From positions 1,034,001 to 1,098,000 of the forward strand of contig NZ_CP060404.1 of the NCBI RefSeq assembly GCF_014295035.1: a stretch of DNA of 64,000 bases, in the 5' to 3' direction. Below the pieces are notes generated by a model that made no database searches, was not told the DNA's origin, and was given only the letters and a program-made list of their open reading frames with translations. The first letter of the stretch is position 1. The number at the start of each line of letters is the position of its first letter. This stretch comes from Streptomyces buecherae. Its GTDB lineage: Bacteria > Actinomycetota > Actinomycetes > Streptomycetales > Streptomycetaceae. A program made the position numbers and the translations under genes. Positions 9,229 through 18,405 of the stretch are shown here, in pieces.

Positions 9229-10521
9229 TCAGCCCTCCGGCGCGAACAGGTCGTCCTGGGCCGCGTCCATGGCGGTCAGCACGGCGCCCCGGAGCACCGC
9301 GCGGCCTCCCACCGTGCCGGCCCGCACCTCCAGGCGGACCGGGGCCATCCGGGCCACCCGCTCCGCCACGCGCCGGGCCAGCTCGTCGCCGCCCGCGCGC
9401 CCGCACTCGCCCCCGATGACCACGCAGCCCGGGTCGAGCACGGCGCTCACGGCCGCGACCCCGATGGCGACGCCGTCCGCGTACGCGTCGAGGAACGCCT
9501 CCGCCGGCCCGACCGGCACCCCAGCGCCCCCGCCCTCCTCGCGCTCGTCCCGCTCGCCCCGGCTCTCCCGTACGGCGGCCACGGCGGCGCGCAGCGCGCG
9601 CTCGGCCGCCTCGACGCCCGTGCCCTCGACGGGGAGGCCGTGCCGGAGCGCGAGGTCGCACAGCGCGGGGCCGCCGGCGAGCGAGTGGAATCCCCCCTCG
9701 CAGCCGCTCGCGCTGGGCAGCCCGCCGGTGCCCGCGACCGGCAGGAACCCGATCTCCCCCGCGCCCCCGGACGCCCCCCGGCGCAGCGCGCCGTCCAGCA
9801 CGACCGCCGCGCCGGTCCCGCCGCCGAGCCACAGCAGCACGAAGGTGTCCCGGTCGCGGGCAGCGCCGAGCCGCTGCTCGGCGACGGCGGCGAGGTTGGC
9901 CTCGTTCTCCAACAGCAGCTCGGCCGGGAAGTGCGCGCGCACCGCGGCGACCAGGTCGGCGTGCCAGCGCGGGAGCCAGCCCGTGTTGCTGCCCAGGGCG
10001 CCGGTGGCCGGGTCGAGCAGGCCGGGCGCGCCCACCCCGATGGTGTGCAGCGAGGTCGCCCCGGCCCGCGCGGCGGTGCTGGTCAGCAGGTCCACGGCCG
10101 CCGCCACCGCGGGCGGGCCGGCGGCGGGCCGGCCCGGCTCGCCGGTGGCCCGCGGGGCGATGGGCAGCGACGCCTCGGCCAGCGTGCGGCCGAGCAGGTC
10201 GGCTACGCAGACGGTGACCCGGTCGGTGCGCACGTCGATCCCGGCCAGGTGGGCGCGGTCCGCGACGATGCCGTACAGCCGGGCGTTGGGTCCGCGCCGC
10301 TCGGCGCCCGCCTCACCCACCACGGTGATCAGCCGGGCTCCCCGCAGCCGTTCCACGAGGTCGGCCACGGTCGGCCGGGACAGCCCGGTGAGCTGCTTGA
10401 GCTGGCCGGCCGTCAGCGGCCCTTCGCGTTGCAGGAGGGCCAGCGCCAGGCGGTCGTTGATGGCGCGGGCGGTGCTCGGGGAGGCGGTCTTGCCGCCGGA
10501 GTGCACACGCGTCGGGGACAT
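9229..10521 (-). CDS. ROK-family transcriptional repressor
   Basis: 430 residues: an N-terminal MarR-like winged helix (about 25-85, with LKQLTGLSRPTVADLVERL) followed by a ROK sugar-kinase-like domain. The nucleotide-binding signature is eroded (AGIDVRTDRV in place of a DxGGT motif) and the usual Cys-x-Cys-Gly zinc motif is reduced to a single Cys in ASGCEGGFH. It should therefore act as a sugar-responsive regulator, not as a kinase. It is divergent from an MFS transporter, with a perfect 7-bp inverted repeat in the shared upstream region. Confidence 0.9.
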   Translation of the reverse strand: MSPTRVHSGGKTASPSTARAINDRLALALLQREGPLTAGQLKQLTGLSRPTVADLVERLRGARLITVVGEAGAERRGPNARLYGIVADRAHLAGIDVRTDRVTVCVADLLGRTLAEASLPIAPRATGEPGRPAAGPPAVAAAVDLLTSTAARAGATSLHTIGVGAPGLLDPATGALGSNTGWLPRWHADLVAAVRAHFPAELLLENEANLAAVAEQRLGAARDRDTFVLLWLGGGTGAAVVLDGALRRGASGGAGEIGFLPVAGTGGLPSASGCEGGFHSLAGGPALCDLALRHGLPVEGTGVEAAERALRAAVAAVRESRGERDEREEGGGAGVPVGPAEAFLDAYADGVAIGVAAVSAVLDPGCVVIGGECGRAGGDELARRVAERVARMAPVRLEVRAGTVGGRAVLRGAVLTAMDAAQDDLFAPEG

Positions 10522-10559
10522 GCCGGAATCCTTGCACGCCCCGTGGGAAATCGGTTATT

Positions 10560-10580
10560 TATCAGGCAGGGTTCCTGATA
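10560..10580. promoter_or_regulatory. Candidate ROK operator: TATCAGG-N7-CCTGATA
   Basis: A perfect inverted repeat (10560-10566 and 10574-10580) in an unusually AT-rich patch lies between the divergent ROK regulator (start 10521) and MFS gene (start 10659). Its position fits repression of the transporter and autoregulation. Assignment to the ROK protein is inference from placement. Confidence 0.65.
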
Positions 10581-10658
10581 GTTTCTCGGCGCGCCGGGGA
10601 ACCCTCCCCGGAGGCCCCGGGATCGGGGCCGACTTCGAGGCTGGGAGGGCCGGGCAGC

Positions 10659-11933
10659 ATGGTGGACGCCGGGACAGGAACGGGCGCCGGGAAACCGGCC
10701 GCCGGGCAGCGGCTGCGCCGGGCGCGCGTCGCCGTCGCGCTGGTCTTCGCCGTGCACGGCGCGGTCACCGGCAGCTTCGCGACCCGCGTGCCCTGGGTGC
10801 AGGACCACACGGACGCGAGCGCCGGCCAGCTCGGCCTCGCCCTCGCCTTCCCCGCCATCGGCGCCTCGGTGGCGATGCCGCTGGCCGGCTGGGTCAGCCA
10901 CCGGTTCGGCGCCCGGACCGCGCTGCGCGGGATGCTCGCGCTGTGGACCCTCTCGCTCACGCTGCCCGCCCTCGCGCCCAACCTGGTCGCGCTGTGCGGG
11001 GTGCTGCTCGTCTACGGGGCCACGGCGGGCATGTCGGACGTGGCGATGAACGCGCTCGGCGTGGAGACCGAGGAGCGCCTGGGCCGCTCGATCATGTCCG
11101 GGCTGCACGGCATGTGGAGCGTGGGGGCGCTGATCGGCTCGGCCGCCGGTACGGTCGCCGCCCACGCGGAGGTGGACGCCCGCGCGCACCTGGCGGTGAC
11201 CGCGGCCGTGCTGACCGTGCTCGGCGCGCTGGCCTGTCGCGGCGTACTCGACCTGCGCAGCGCCCCGGACGAGCACCCGCCGCCGCACTTCGCGCTGCCG
11301 CCGAGGTCGGCCCTGGTCATCGGCGCCGTCGGGTTCTGCGCGGTGTTCGCCGAGGGCGCCAGCCTGGACTGGTCGGCGGTCTACCTGCGGGACGAGCTGA
11401 ACACCTCGCCGGGCCTGGCCGCCGCGTCCACCACGGCGTTCGCCTGCACGATGGCGATCGCCCGGCTGGCCGGGGACGCGGTGGTGACCCGGTTCGGGGC
11501 GGTGCGCACGGTGCGTACGAGCGGGGTGTGCGCGACGCTGGGCGGCCTGCTGGTCGTCACGGCCACCCATCCGGCCATGGCCCTCGGCGGCTTCGCGCTG
11601 CTCGGCCTCGGGGTGGCCGTGGTGGTGCCGCTGGCGTTCGCCGCGGCGGGACGCAGCGGCCCGGCGCCGAGCCAGGCCATAGCGGGCGTGGCGACCATCA
11701 CCTACACCTCGGGCCTGATCGCCCCCTCGGCGATGGGCTCGGTGGCCGACCTGACCTCGCTGACGGTCTCCTTCGGCCTGGTCACGCTGCTGGCCCTGGG
11801 GCTGGTCGTGGGCGCCGGGGTGCTCCGCTCGGCGGGCCGGGTGACGCCGGCCACGGGCCCGACCGAGGCCGGCGGGGTGGACGGGGCGGGGGCGCCCGGC
11901 GCGGCGGACGCGGCGCCGACACGGGACGCCTGA
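10659..11933 (+). CDS. MFS transporter
   Basis: 424 residues with about 12 hydrophobic segments and a major-facilitator fold; the N-terminal helix region reads HGAVTGSFATRVPWVQ, followed by GQLGLALAFPAIGASV. This resembles bacterial YbjJ-like/fucose-permease-type MFS members, but the substrate is not identifiable. ATG 10659 has GGGAGGG about 10 bp upstream. Divergent from the ROK regulator, it is the obvious target. Its last codons lie in the first unit of a 37-bp tandem repeat. Confidence 0.88.
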   Translation: MVDAGTGTGAGKPAAGQRLRRARVAVALVFAVHGAVTGSFATRVPWVQDHTDASAGQLGLALAFPAIGASVAMPLAGWVSHRFGARTALRGMLALWTLSLTLPALAPNLVALCGVLLVYGATAGMSDVAMNALGVETEERLGRSIMSGLHGMWSVGALIGSAAGTVAAHAEVDARAHLAVTAAVLTVLGALACRGVLDLRSAPDEHPPPHFALPPRSALVIGAVGFCAVFAEGASLDWSAVYLRDELNTSPGLAAASTTAFACTMAIARLAGDAVVTRFGAVRTVRTSGVCATLGGLLVVTATHPAMALGGFALLGLGVAVVVPLAFAAAGRSGPAPSQAIAGVATITYTSGLIAPSAMGSVADLTSLTVSFGLVTLLALGLVVGAGVLRSAGRVTPATGPTEAGGVDGAGAPGAADAAPTRDA

Positions 11934-12035
11934 GCAGACGCGGGGGCCCGGGCCGACACGGGACGCCCGAACCCGCCGCGGGGCCTGCGTCGACGCGAGA
12001 CGCCTGAACCCGCCGCGGGGCCTGCGCCGACGCGC
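11925..12035. repeat. 37-bp tandem repeat, three units
   Basis: Units begin at 11925, 11962 and 11999, exactly 37 bp apart. Units two and three are nearly identical (GACGCCYGAACCCGCCGCGG core followed by GGCCTGCG), while unit one is more diverged and contains the MFS stop codon. The rest of the 224-bp space to the permease gene is GC-rich with no clean hairpin. Confidence 0.8.
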
Positions 12036-12157
12036 GGCCCGAGCCGCGCCGGGCCGGCGGCCGGGCGGGGCGGTCGCGCGGGCCCGGCGCCCCGGGCGGC
12101 CCGGCAGCGACCCGAGGTGTCGGCGAGCGGACCGGGGCGGGCCGGGCAGGGGTGGCG

Positions 12158-13537
12158 TTACTTACCGGTTTCCGTGTCGTACTCCGTGGTGCCGCCGTCG
12201 AGGAGGGCCGGGCGGTGGGTGCCGGCGGCCTTGGACAGCCAGCGCAGGGCGTGGTAGCCGGTGAGCACGATCAGGGTGCCGAGGGCGATGCCGCTCAGTT
12301 CGAAGTTGTCGGTGAACTTCAGCGAGACCCCGCCGATGCCGATGATGACGCCCGCGGCGGCCGGCACCAGGTTCAGCGGCTGGGAGAAGTCCACCTTGTT
12401 CCGTACCCAGATCTGCGCGCCGAGCAGGCCGATCATGCCGTACAGGATGACCGTGATCCCGCCCAGCACGCCGCCGGGGATCGCGGCTACCACGGCACCG
12501 AACTTGGGGCAGAGGCCGAAGAGGACCGCGAAGCCGGCCGCCGCCCAGTAGGCAGCCGTCGAGTAGACCCGGGTGGCGGCCATGACGCCGATGTTCTCGG
12601 CGTACGTCGTCGTGGCCGGGCCGCCGACCGCGGTGGACAGCATGGAGGCGGTGCCGTCCGCGGCGATCGCGGTGCCCATCCTGTCGTCCAGCGGGTCGCC
12701 GGTCATCTCGCCGACCGCCTTGACGTGGCCCGCGTTCTCGGCGATCAGGGCCACCAGGACGGGCAGCGCCACGAGGATCGCGGACCACTCGAAGCTCGGC
12801 GCGTGGAAGGTCGGCGTGCCGAACCAGTTCGCGTCGGCGACGCCGGAGAAGTCGATCCGCCAGTGGTCGGTCACCTTGCCCGAGCCGTCCGCCGAGTGGA
12901 TCTTGCCCGTGGTGCGGTCCAGGACCCAGGAGAGCACGTACCCGAAGACCAGGCCGAGGAAGATGGCGACGCGCGCCCAGAAGCCGCGCAGCACCACCAG
13001 GGCCAGGCCGGTGAAGAGCATCGTGGCCAGCGCCGTCCACTGGTCCTGCGGCCAGTAGGTGCCCGCGGTCACGGGCGCCAGGTTGAAGCCGATCAGCATG
13101 ACCACGGCGCCGGTCACCGCCGGCGGCAGGACGGCGTGGATGACCTTGCCGCCGATGACCTGGATGATCACGCCACAGAGCGCGAGCGCCGCGCCCACCA
13201 CGAACAGGGCGCCGGTCAGCGTGCCGACGTCACCGCCCTGGCCGGCGATGACGGCGGCGACCCCGACGAAGGAGAGCGACGACCCCAGGTAGCTCGGAAT
13301 CCGCCCCCGCGTCAGCAGCAGGAACAGGATCGTCGCCACGCCCGACGCCATGAGGGCCAGGTTCGGGTCCAGGCCCATGAGGACCGGGGCGACGAAGCAG
13401 GCGCCGATCATCGAGACGACGTGCTGGGCACCGAGCCCGGCCGTACGTCCCCACGACAGCCGCTCGTCCGGCTTGACGACTTCCCCCGGCCGCAGGTTCT
13501 TGCCGTCTCCGTGCAGCTTCCATCCGAAGCCCGCCAT
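12158..13537 (-). CDS. NCS2 uracil/xanthine permease
   Basis: 459-residue polytopic membrane protein of the nucleobase:cation symporter-2 family. Landmarks are GLGAQHVVSMIGACFVAPVL near the N-terminus, the conserved ALIAENAGHVKAVGEMTG helix with the substrate-binding Glu, and GGPATTTYAENIGVMAATRV. These favour a uracil/pyrimidine permease (UraA-like); purine specificity is not excluded. ATG 13537 is preferred because GGAG sits 7 bp upstream; an ATG at 13552 and a GTG at 13543 are in frame. No pyrimidine gene is adjacent. Confidence 0.9.
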   Translation of the reverse strand: MAGFGWKLHGDGKNLRPGEVVKPDERLSWGRTAGLGAQHVVSMIGACFVAPVLMGLDPNLALMASGVATILFLLLTRGRIPSYLGSSLSFVGVAAVIAGQGGDVGTLTGALFVVGAALALCGVIIQVIGGKVIHAVLPPAVTGAVVMLIGFNLAPVTAGTYWPQDQWTALATMLFTGLALVVLRGFWARVAIFLGLVFGYVLSWVLDRTTGKIHSADGSGKVTDHWRIDFSGVADANWFGTPTFHAPSFEWSAILVALPVLVALIAENAGHVKAVGEMTGDPLDDRMGTAIAADGTASMLSTAVGGPATTTYAENIGVMAATRVYSTAAYWAAAGFAVLFGLCPKFGAVVAAIPGGVLGGITVILYGMIGLLGAQIWVRNKVDFSQPLNLVPAAAGVIIGIGGVSLKFTDNFELSGIALGTLIVLTGYHALRWLSKAAGTHRPALLDGGTTEYDTETGK

Positions 13538-14188
13538 GCTCACGCTCCACATTCGCGACACTCTGCGCGACGCAGAGCCGGGGTGATGATGAGCGGCCCA
13601 CCCCACCGGAGGCAAACCGAGCCGAAAGCGACCCATCGCCCCGGACGGCCGAGTGAACGGCCCGTCGCACGCTTTTCGTACGTACGTTCCCACGACCGGG
13701 AGGCGACCCTGCCGGCACCGGCCCACGTCCCGCGTGGCCACCCTGCTGACCTGCGAAGGCGTCAGTTCGCCGACGTACGGGAGCAGTTGCGCGCCGCGCG
13801 CCGACCGAGCCTTCTCCGCCCGCCGCGACCGGCCCGCACCCGGACGACCGGCCGTGGGGCCGCGCCCCGGAGCCGCGACGGCGCACCCGGATCACGCCGC
13901 CACCCTCCGCCGTCCCGCCGCCCCCGCGCTTCCGTATCACGGAAGCCACTGCCCGCGATCAGGGTGCCGGCTGCCCGACTCGCGCCCGTACGCGCCCGCC
14001 ATCGATCCCCGCCGAAGCCGTGGCCGACCCGACACGAGCCGTAACCAACCCCCCTCGGCCTGCTCCCTCGGCCAGGCTCCGCGCCTGTGGCAACCCTCCA
14101 GCCACGGGGGCCGAGTCCGGTTCATCCGTTATGAGGAAGGAACAACCGAGGGCTCCCCGGCGGGCGTTCGGGCTGGGACGCTGGCCGC
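13538..14188. other. Long intergenic region without convincing gene
   Basis: This 651-bp region separates the permease from a divergent DUF5995 gene. Open frames in it lack streptomycete codon bias over their full length and have no recognisable motif. A palindrome CGTACGTACG at 13677-13686 lies about 140 bp before the permease start and could be part of its promoter region. Nothing else stands out. Confidence 0.5.
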
Positions 14189-14914
14189 ATGACGCAGGCC
14201 GAACAGCGATACACCACTCGCCCCGCCCCTCGGCGCGCCGCTCCTCCCACCGTGGAGCAGGCGCTGCACCGGATGACCGCGTTGGAGCGCGCGCTGCCCG
14301 GGCGGGACGGGGTCGCCGTGTTCAACGGCGTGTACCTCTCGGTGACCCAGGAGGTCGAGGACCGGCTCTCGGCGGGTCACTTCCACCACGGGCCGGCGGC
14401 CGAGGAGCTGACGGCCCGGTTCGCGGCGCGCTATCTGGCCGCGGTGGACGCGGCGGCCCACGGCGGGCGCCCGTCCCCGGCCTGGCGCCCACTGTTCGAC
14501 CTGCGGCGGCATCCGGCGGTTCAGCCGGTGCAGTTCGCCCTGGCCGGGATCAACGCGCACATCGGCAACGACCTGGCCCTCGCGCTCCGCGACACCTGCG
14601 TCTCGCTCGGCTGCGAACCGGCCGCGCTGGAGGCCGACTTCGACCGGGTGGGCGACGTGCTGACCGGCCTGGAGGAGCGGGTACGGGAGGAGCTGATGCC
14701 CGGGCCCGACCTGCTCGACATCGCCGATCCGCTCACCCACCTGGTCGGGGCGTGGAGCCTGGACCGGGCCCGCGACGCGGCGTGGGGCGCCTTCCGGGCA
14801 CTGTGGGGGCTGCGCGAACAACCGGACCTCGCCCGGGAGTTCGCGGAGCGGGTCGACGCCGGCGTCGGTCTGGTGGGACGGGTGCTGCTGACGCCGCTCA
14901 GGCCGTGCGACTGA
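14189..14914 (+). CDS. DUF5995 family protein
   Basis: 241-residue soluble protein with the DUF5995 hallmark AVFNGVYLSVTQEV near residue 45 and a later FALAGINAHIGNDLALAL segment. It is predicted to be largely alpha-helical with no signal peptide. Members are widespread in actinobacteria with no established biochemical role. The ATG at 14189 is preceded only by weak purine-rich sequence. It is convergent with the amine oxidase gene, 48 bp away. Confidence 0.85.
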   Translation: MTQAEQRYTTRPAPRRAAPPTVEQALHRMTALERALPGRDGVAVFNGVYLSVTQEVEDRLSAGHFHHGPAAEELTARFAARYLAAVDAAAHGGRPSPAWRPLFDLRRHPAVQPVQFALAGINAHIGNDLALALRDTCVSLGCEPAALEADFDRVGDVLTGLEERVREELMPGPDLLDIADPLTHLVGAWSLDRARDAAWGAFRALWGLREQPDLAREFAERVDAGVGLVGRVLLTPLRPCD

Positions 14915-14962
14915 CCGAGGCCGCGCCCTCGCCCGGCCCACGGGTGACCGGGCGGGGCTGGC

Positions 14963-16678
14963 TCAGTCCTCGGGCAGTGCCACCGGCGCGATCGCGTCGT
15001 AGACGTCCCCCGGGCCGGGGTTGGTGGGGTCGGTCGCGCCGCCGAGGTGGTGCATCACGCCCCACACCGCGTTCAGCGCCGTCTGCACCGCGCCCTCGGC
15101 CCAGCCGGCCGTCCACGAGATGTCGTCACCGGCCAGGAAGATGCCCCGCTTGTCGGCGGGCAGCCGGTCCTGCATGAAGTGGGTGAACAGGCGCCGCTGG
15201 TAGCGGTAGTGGCCCGGCAGGTTGGCCTTGAAGGCGCCCATGAAGTACGGCTCGTTCTCCCAGGAGACGGTCACCGGGTTGCCGATGATGTGCTGGCGGA
15301 TGTCCACCTTGGGGTAGATCTCGCGCAGCGACTTGAGCATGACCTCCATCCGCTCGTTCGCGGACAGCGGCAGCCACTTGAGGCTGTCGTCGCACCAGGT
15401 GTAGGAGAGGCAGATCACGGCGGGCTGGTCCGGGCCGTTGTCGAGGAGGTAGGTGCCGCGGGTCATGCGGTCGGTGAGCGTCATGCTCATCACGTCCCGC
15501 CCGGTCTCCTCGTCGGTGTCCAGCCAGAACGGCCGGTCCACGGGGACGAACAGCTTGCTGGACTCCATGTAGTGGGTGCGCTCCACCGCCGTCCAGTGGT
15601 CGATCGGGAAGAGCGCGTCGTCACAATCGATCTTGGACAGCAGCATCCAGCTCTGCGCCGTGAAGATCGCCGAACGGTAGGTGCGGATGTCGCCGGACGC
15701 GTCCGTGACCGTGATCCGGTTGCCCGCCGTGCGGTGCAGCCGGGTGACCGCGGGGCGCGGCGCGCCCTCGTGCAGCGAGCTGAGCGAGGTGCCCTGCGCC
15801 CAGTACGTGATCTTCTGCGGTGCGCGCTCCCACAGCCGCTCGGGCAGTTGCTGGCTGCCACCGACGATGCCGCGGTGGTCGTCGTCGGCGCCGGTGTAGA
15901 CGACGCGCAGGATCTCCAGGATGGAGTTGGGGAAGTCGGTGTCCCAGCCGCCGGTGCCGAACCCGACCTGGCCGAAGATCTCCCGGTGCCGGAAGGACGC
16001 GAAGGCCGGGGAGTCGCAGAGGAAGCCGTAGAACGTCTGGTTGTCCAGCTTCTCCACGAGCTGGGACCAGATCGCGCGGATGGTGGGGATGTCCCGTTCG
16101 CGCAGCGCCCGCTGCATGGCGGAGAAGTCCGCGCCCTCCTCCAGGCAGGCGTTCCACGCGTCCATCACCTGGTGGTAGACCTCGGGCAGGTCCTCCAGGG
16201 TGCGCGCGTAGTGCGACTGGCCCTTGAGGTCCACGACGGTGGAGGGGGTGTCGGGGGCCAGCGGGTTGGGGAACGGCCGGGTCTCCAGGCCCACCAGGTC
16301 GATGTAGTGCTGGAGGGCGGTGGAGCACGGCGGGAAGCGCATGGCGCCCATCTCGGCGGTCAGCGGCTGGCCGTCGTCGGTGGTGCAGCCCTCGAAGCGG
16401 TCGGTGCGCAGCCGGCCGCCGATCCGGTCGGCCTCGTAGACGACCGGGCGCAGCCCCATCTTCATCAGCTCGTAGGCGGCGACGATGCCGGACAGGCCGC
16501 CGCCGATGACCGCGACCTCGGTGCCGTGCTCGGTCGCGGGCACCTGCCCGAGGCCGGCCGGGTGGTCCAGGTAGTCGTCGTACGCGTACGGGAAGTCGGG
16601 CCCGAACATCGTGAGCGGCGGCTGGACGGGCCGCGTCGGCTGCTCGTCGTGGGCGGCGGTGGGCACCGTGGACGTCAT
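14963..16678 (-). CDS. Flavin monoamine oxidase family protein
   Basis: 571 residues. The Rossmann FAD site VAVIGGGLSGIVAAYEL lies near residues 55-71, with the GGR dinucleotide motif in EADRIGGRL. The C-terminal FAD motif reads GIFLAGDDISWTAGWAEGA. This is the amine-oxidase/L-amino-acid-oxidase fold, and family members include tryptophan 2-monooxygenases, which make indole-3-acetamide. Start ATG 16678 has AGGAG about 8 bp upstream. A nitrilase-superfamily gene lies 213 bp upstream on the same strand, which may process an amide product. The substrate remains an inference. Confidence 0.88.
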   Translation of the reverse strand: MTSTVPTAAHDEQPTRPVQPPLTMFGPDFPYAYDDYLDHPAGLGQVPATEHGTEVAVIGGGLSGIVAAYELMKMGLRPVVYEADRIGGRLRTDRFEGCTTDDGQPLTAEMGAMRFPPCSTALQHYIDLVGLETRPFPNPLAPDTPSTVVDLKGQSHYARTLEDLPEVYHQVMDAWNACLEEGADFSAMQRALRERDIPTIRAIWSQLVEKLDNQTFYGFLCDSPAFASFRHREIFGQVGFGTGGWDTDFPNSILEILRVVYTGADDDHRGIVGGSQQLPERLWERAPQKITYWAQGTSLSSLHEGAPRPAVTRLHRTAGNRITVTDASGDIRTYRSAIFTAQSWMLLSKIDCDDALFPIDHWTAVERTHYMESSKLFVPVDRPFWLDTDEETGRDVMSMTLTDRMTRGTYLLDNGPDQPAVICLSYTWCDDSLKWLPLSANERMEVMLKSLREIYPKVDIRQHIIGNPVTVSWENEPYFMGAFKANLPGHYRYQRRLFTHFMQDRLPADKRGIFLAGDDISWTAGWAEGAVQTALNAVWGVMHHLGGATDPTNPGPGDVYDAIAPVALPED

Positions 16679-16891
16679 GGGGGCGGGCTCCTTGCGTGCG
16701 GGCGCGGCGGCGCGCGCTCGGGCGGGCACGGGCGGCGGGCCGTGCGGGCGGTGAAGGTGACGGTGAGGGGTGGCGGTGGGCGCGGGACGGCAGGGCGGAG
16801 CCGGGCCGTGGCGGACCGACGGCGGGCGACGGTGGGGCGGGGCGAGGGAGCGCGCGTACGGGGTGGGCCTGGCCGCCCCGTACGGAACGGG

Positions 16892-17698
16892 TCAGCTCAG
16901 GGCGGTGTACAGCGCGGGGCGACGGTCGCGCAGATACGGGTTGGCCTCGCGCGACGCGGCCAGGAACGCCGCGTCGACGTCGGCCATCACCAGCTCCGTG
17001 CCCTGACCGGCGCGGGCCCTGGCGATCCCGTCGGGCCCGGCCAGGCAGCTTCGACCGACGAAGTCCAACCCGCCCTCGCGCCCGCAGCGGTTGACGTACG
17101 CGATGTAGAGCTGGTTCTCGAACGCGCGGACCGGGACGAGGGATTCGGCGACGAACTGGAACGGGTGCATCTGCGCGGTCGGAACCAGCAGCAGGTCGGT
17201 GCCGGCCAGCGCGTGCGCGCGGACGTACTCCGGGAACTCCACGTCGTAGCAGATCATGACGCCGACCCGGAGCCCGTCCAGCGCGGGGAGTTCGACCTGG
17301 GCCACGGGCGGGTTCCCGGGCGTGAACCAGCGCTCCTCGAACGCGCCGTACAGGTGCGCCTTGCGGTAGTTGAGCAGGCGCTCGCCGTTCGGGTCGATCA
17401 ACTGGGCCGAGTTGTAGATCAGCTCGCCATCGCGCTCGGGGTAGCCGTAGCAGATGGCGACGCCGTGCCGGGCGGCCGTGCGCGCGACGGCCTGGGCGGA
17501 CGGGCCGTCCGCCGGCTCGGCGAGGTCGGGCATGCGCTTCCCGATCGCGTACCCGGTCAGGAACAGCTCCGGAGCGGTGAGCAGTCGGGCGCCGGCGGAC
17601 GCGGCGCGGGCGACTGCGTCGTCGAGGAGGCCCAGGTTGTGCTCGACCTCGCCGGGTCGTCCCGACGTCTGCAACAGGGCGGTGCGCGGCGTGGTCAT
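16892..17698 (-). CDS. Carbon-nitrogen hydrolase (nitrilase superfamily)
   Basis: 268-residue enzyme with the Glu-Lys-Cys triad: Glu in TAPELFLTGY, Lys in NYRKAHLYGAF, and Cys in GVMICYDVEFPE. Sequence style is that of aliphatic or aryl amidases more than true nitrilases. ATG 17698 (MTTPRTALLQ) is used; the frame upstream lacks conserved features. It lies upstream of and co-directional with the flavin amine oxidase, suggesting sequential oxidation and amide hydrolysis. An imperfect palindrome at 17765-17780 lies in its promoter region. Confidence 0.9.
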   Translation of the reverse strand: MTTPRTALLQTSGRPGEVEHNLGLLDDAVARAASAGARLLTAPELFLTGYAIGKRMPDLAEPADGPSAQAVARTAARHGVAICYGYPERDGELIYNSAQLIDPNGERLLNYRKAHLYGAFEERWFTPGNPPVAQVELPALDGLRVGVMICYDVEFPEYVRAHALAGTDLLLVPTAQMHPFQFVAESLVPVRAFENQLYIAYVNRCGREGGLDFVGRSCLAGPDGIARARAGQGTELVMADVDAAFLAASREANPYLRDRRPALYTALS

Positions 17699-17764
17699 GG
17701 AACCCCTCGGGCGGTGATGCGGGCACAGGGCCACGGCGGACGGTGCGGCTTGCGGGCGGCCATG

Positions 17765-17780
17765 TAGACGGTACGGTCTG
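17765..17780. promoter_or_regulatory. Imperfect palindrome TAGACGGTACGGTCTG
   Basis: AGAC-GGTACG-GTCT pairs at its ends and centre with one mismatch pair, resembling a TetR-type operator core. It is 67-82 bp upstream of the amidohydrolase start. The rest of the 392-bp space 17699-18090 shows no gene. Confidence 0.35.
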
Positions 17781-18090
17781 CCCCCGAGACCGGACAAGAC
17801 GGCTCCATTGCGCGCCCAGGAGAGATTCGTTGCGTGTTCAAGCCTTTGTGCGGCGTTTCGTTGCGCACCGCGTTCACGCAGGTGGGAGCGGAGGCGTCAG
17901 CCCGTGGGGGGACGGCGGGGGCTGCGCCGCTACCTCTGGGGTCGTATCCCCGGGTACGGGGGGACGACCGCGCACGTACGGATGATCAGCCCGTGGAGCG
18001 ATGTGCGCGACCCGGGCCCGGCGGCAGGCTGGTGACCGTCAACACGACCAGTCGCGCTGCCCGTGCGGCCACCGCCCCGGAAGGGTCGCC

Positions 18091-18405
18091 ATGAACCGTT
18101 TCTCGCCCCGGATGTCCGCCGCCACGCCCACCCGGGTCCGCCTCGCCGCGCTCGGCGTCGCCGTGCTGCTGGCCGCCGGCGCGGCCGGCGCCGCGGCGGC
18201 CTCCCCCGGGAGCGGCCCGTCGGCCGACGCCACGACCGCCCCGGAGCGCGCGGGGCCCGTCGAGCCGGGCGGCTCCAACGGCGCCGACCCGTGGTTCCCG
18301 TTCGCCGCGTACGAGCTGCCGGACGGGGACCAGGGCACGATCAGCCCCCGGCCGGTCGGCGCGACCGATACCTCTCCGATAGCCCCGCCGAACGCGGCAG
18401 GCTGA
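18091..18405 (+). CDS. Small exported hypothetical protein
   Basis: 104 residues. The N-terminus has several Arg followed by a long Ala/Leu/Val core (LAALGVAVLLAAGAAGAAAA) and SPGSG, a convincing secretion signal. The remaining roughly 65 residues are Pro/Gly/Ala-rich and low in complexity, ending PPNAAG. AAGGG precedes ATG 18091. It has no Cys lipobox and no recognisable domain. Codon usage is streptomycete-like. No function is proposed. Confidence 0.5.
   Translation: MNRFSPRMSAATPTRVRLAALGVAVLLAAGAAGAAAASPGSGPSADATTAPERAGPVEPGGSNGADPWFPFAAYELPDGDQGTISPRPVGATDTSPIAPPNAAG

Noticed and set aside
13653..14192. Rightward 179-codon frame in the permease/DUF5995 gap
   Set aside because: Only part of it shows GC-rich third positions, codon use is erratic elsewhere, and it would overlap the start of the DUF5995 gene.
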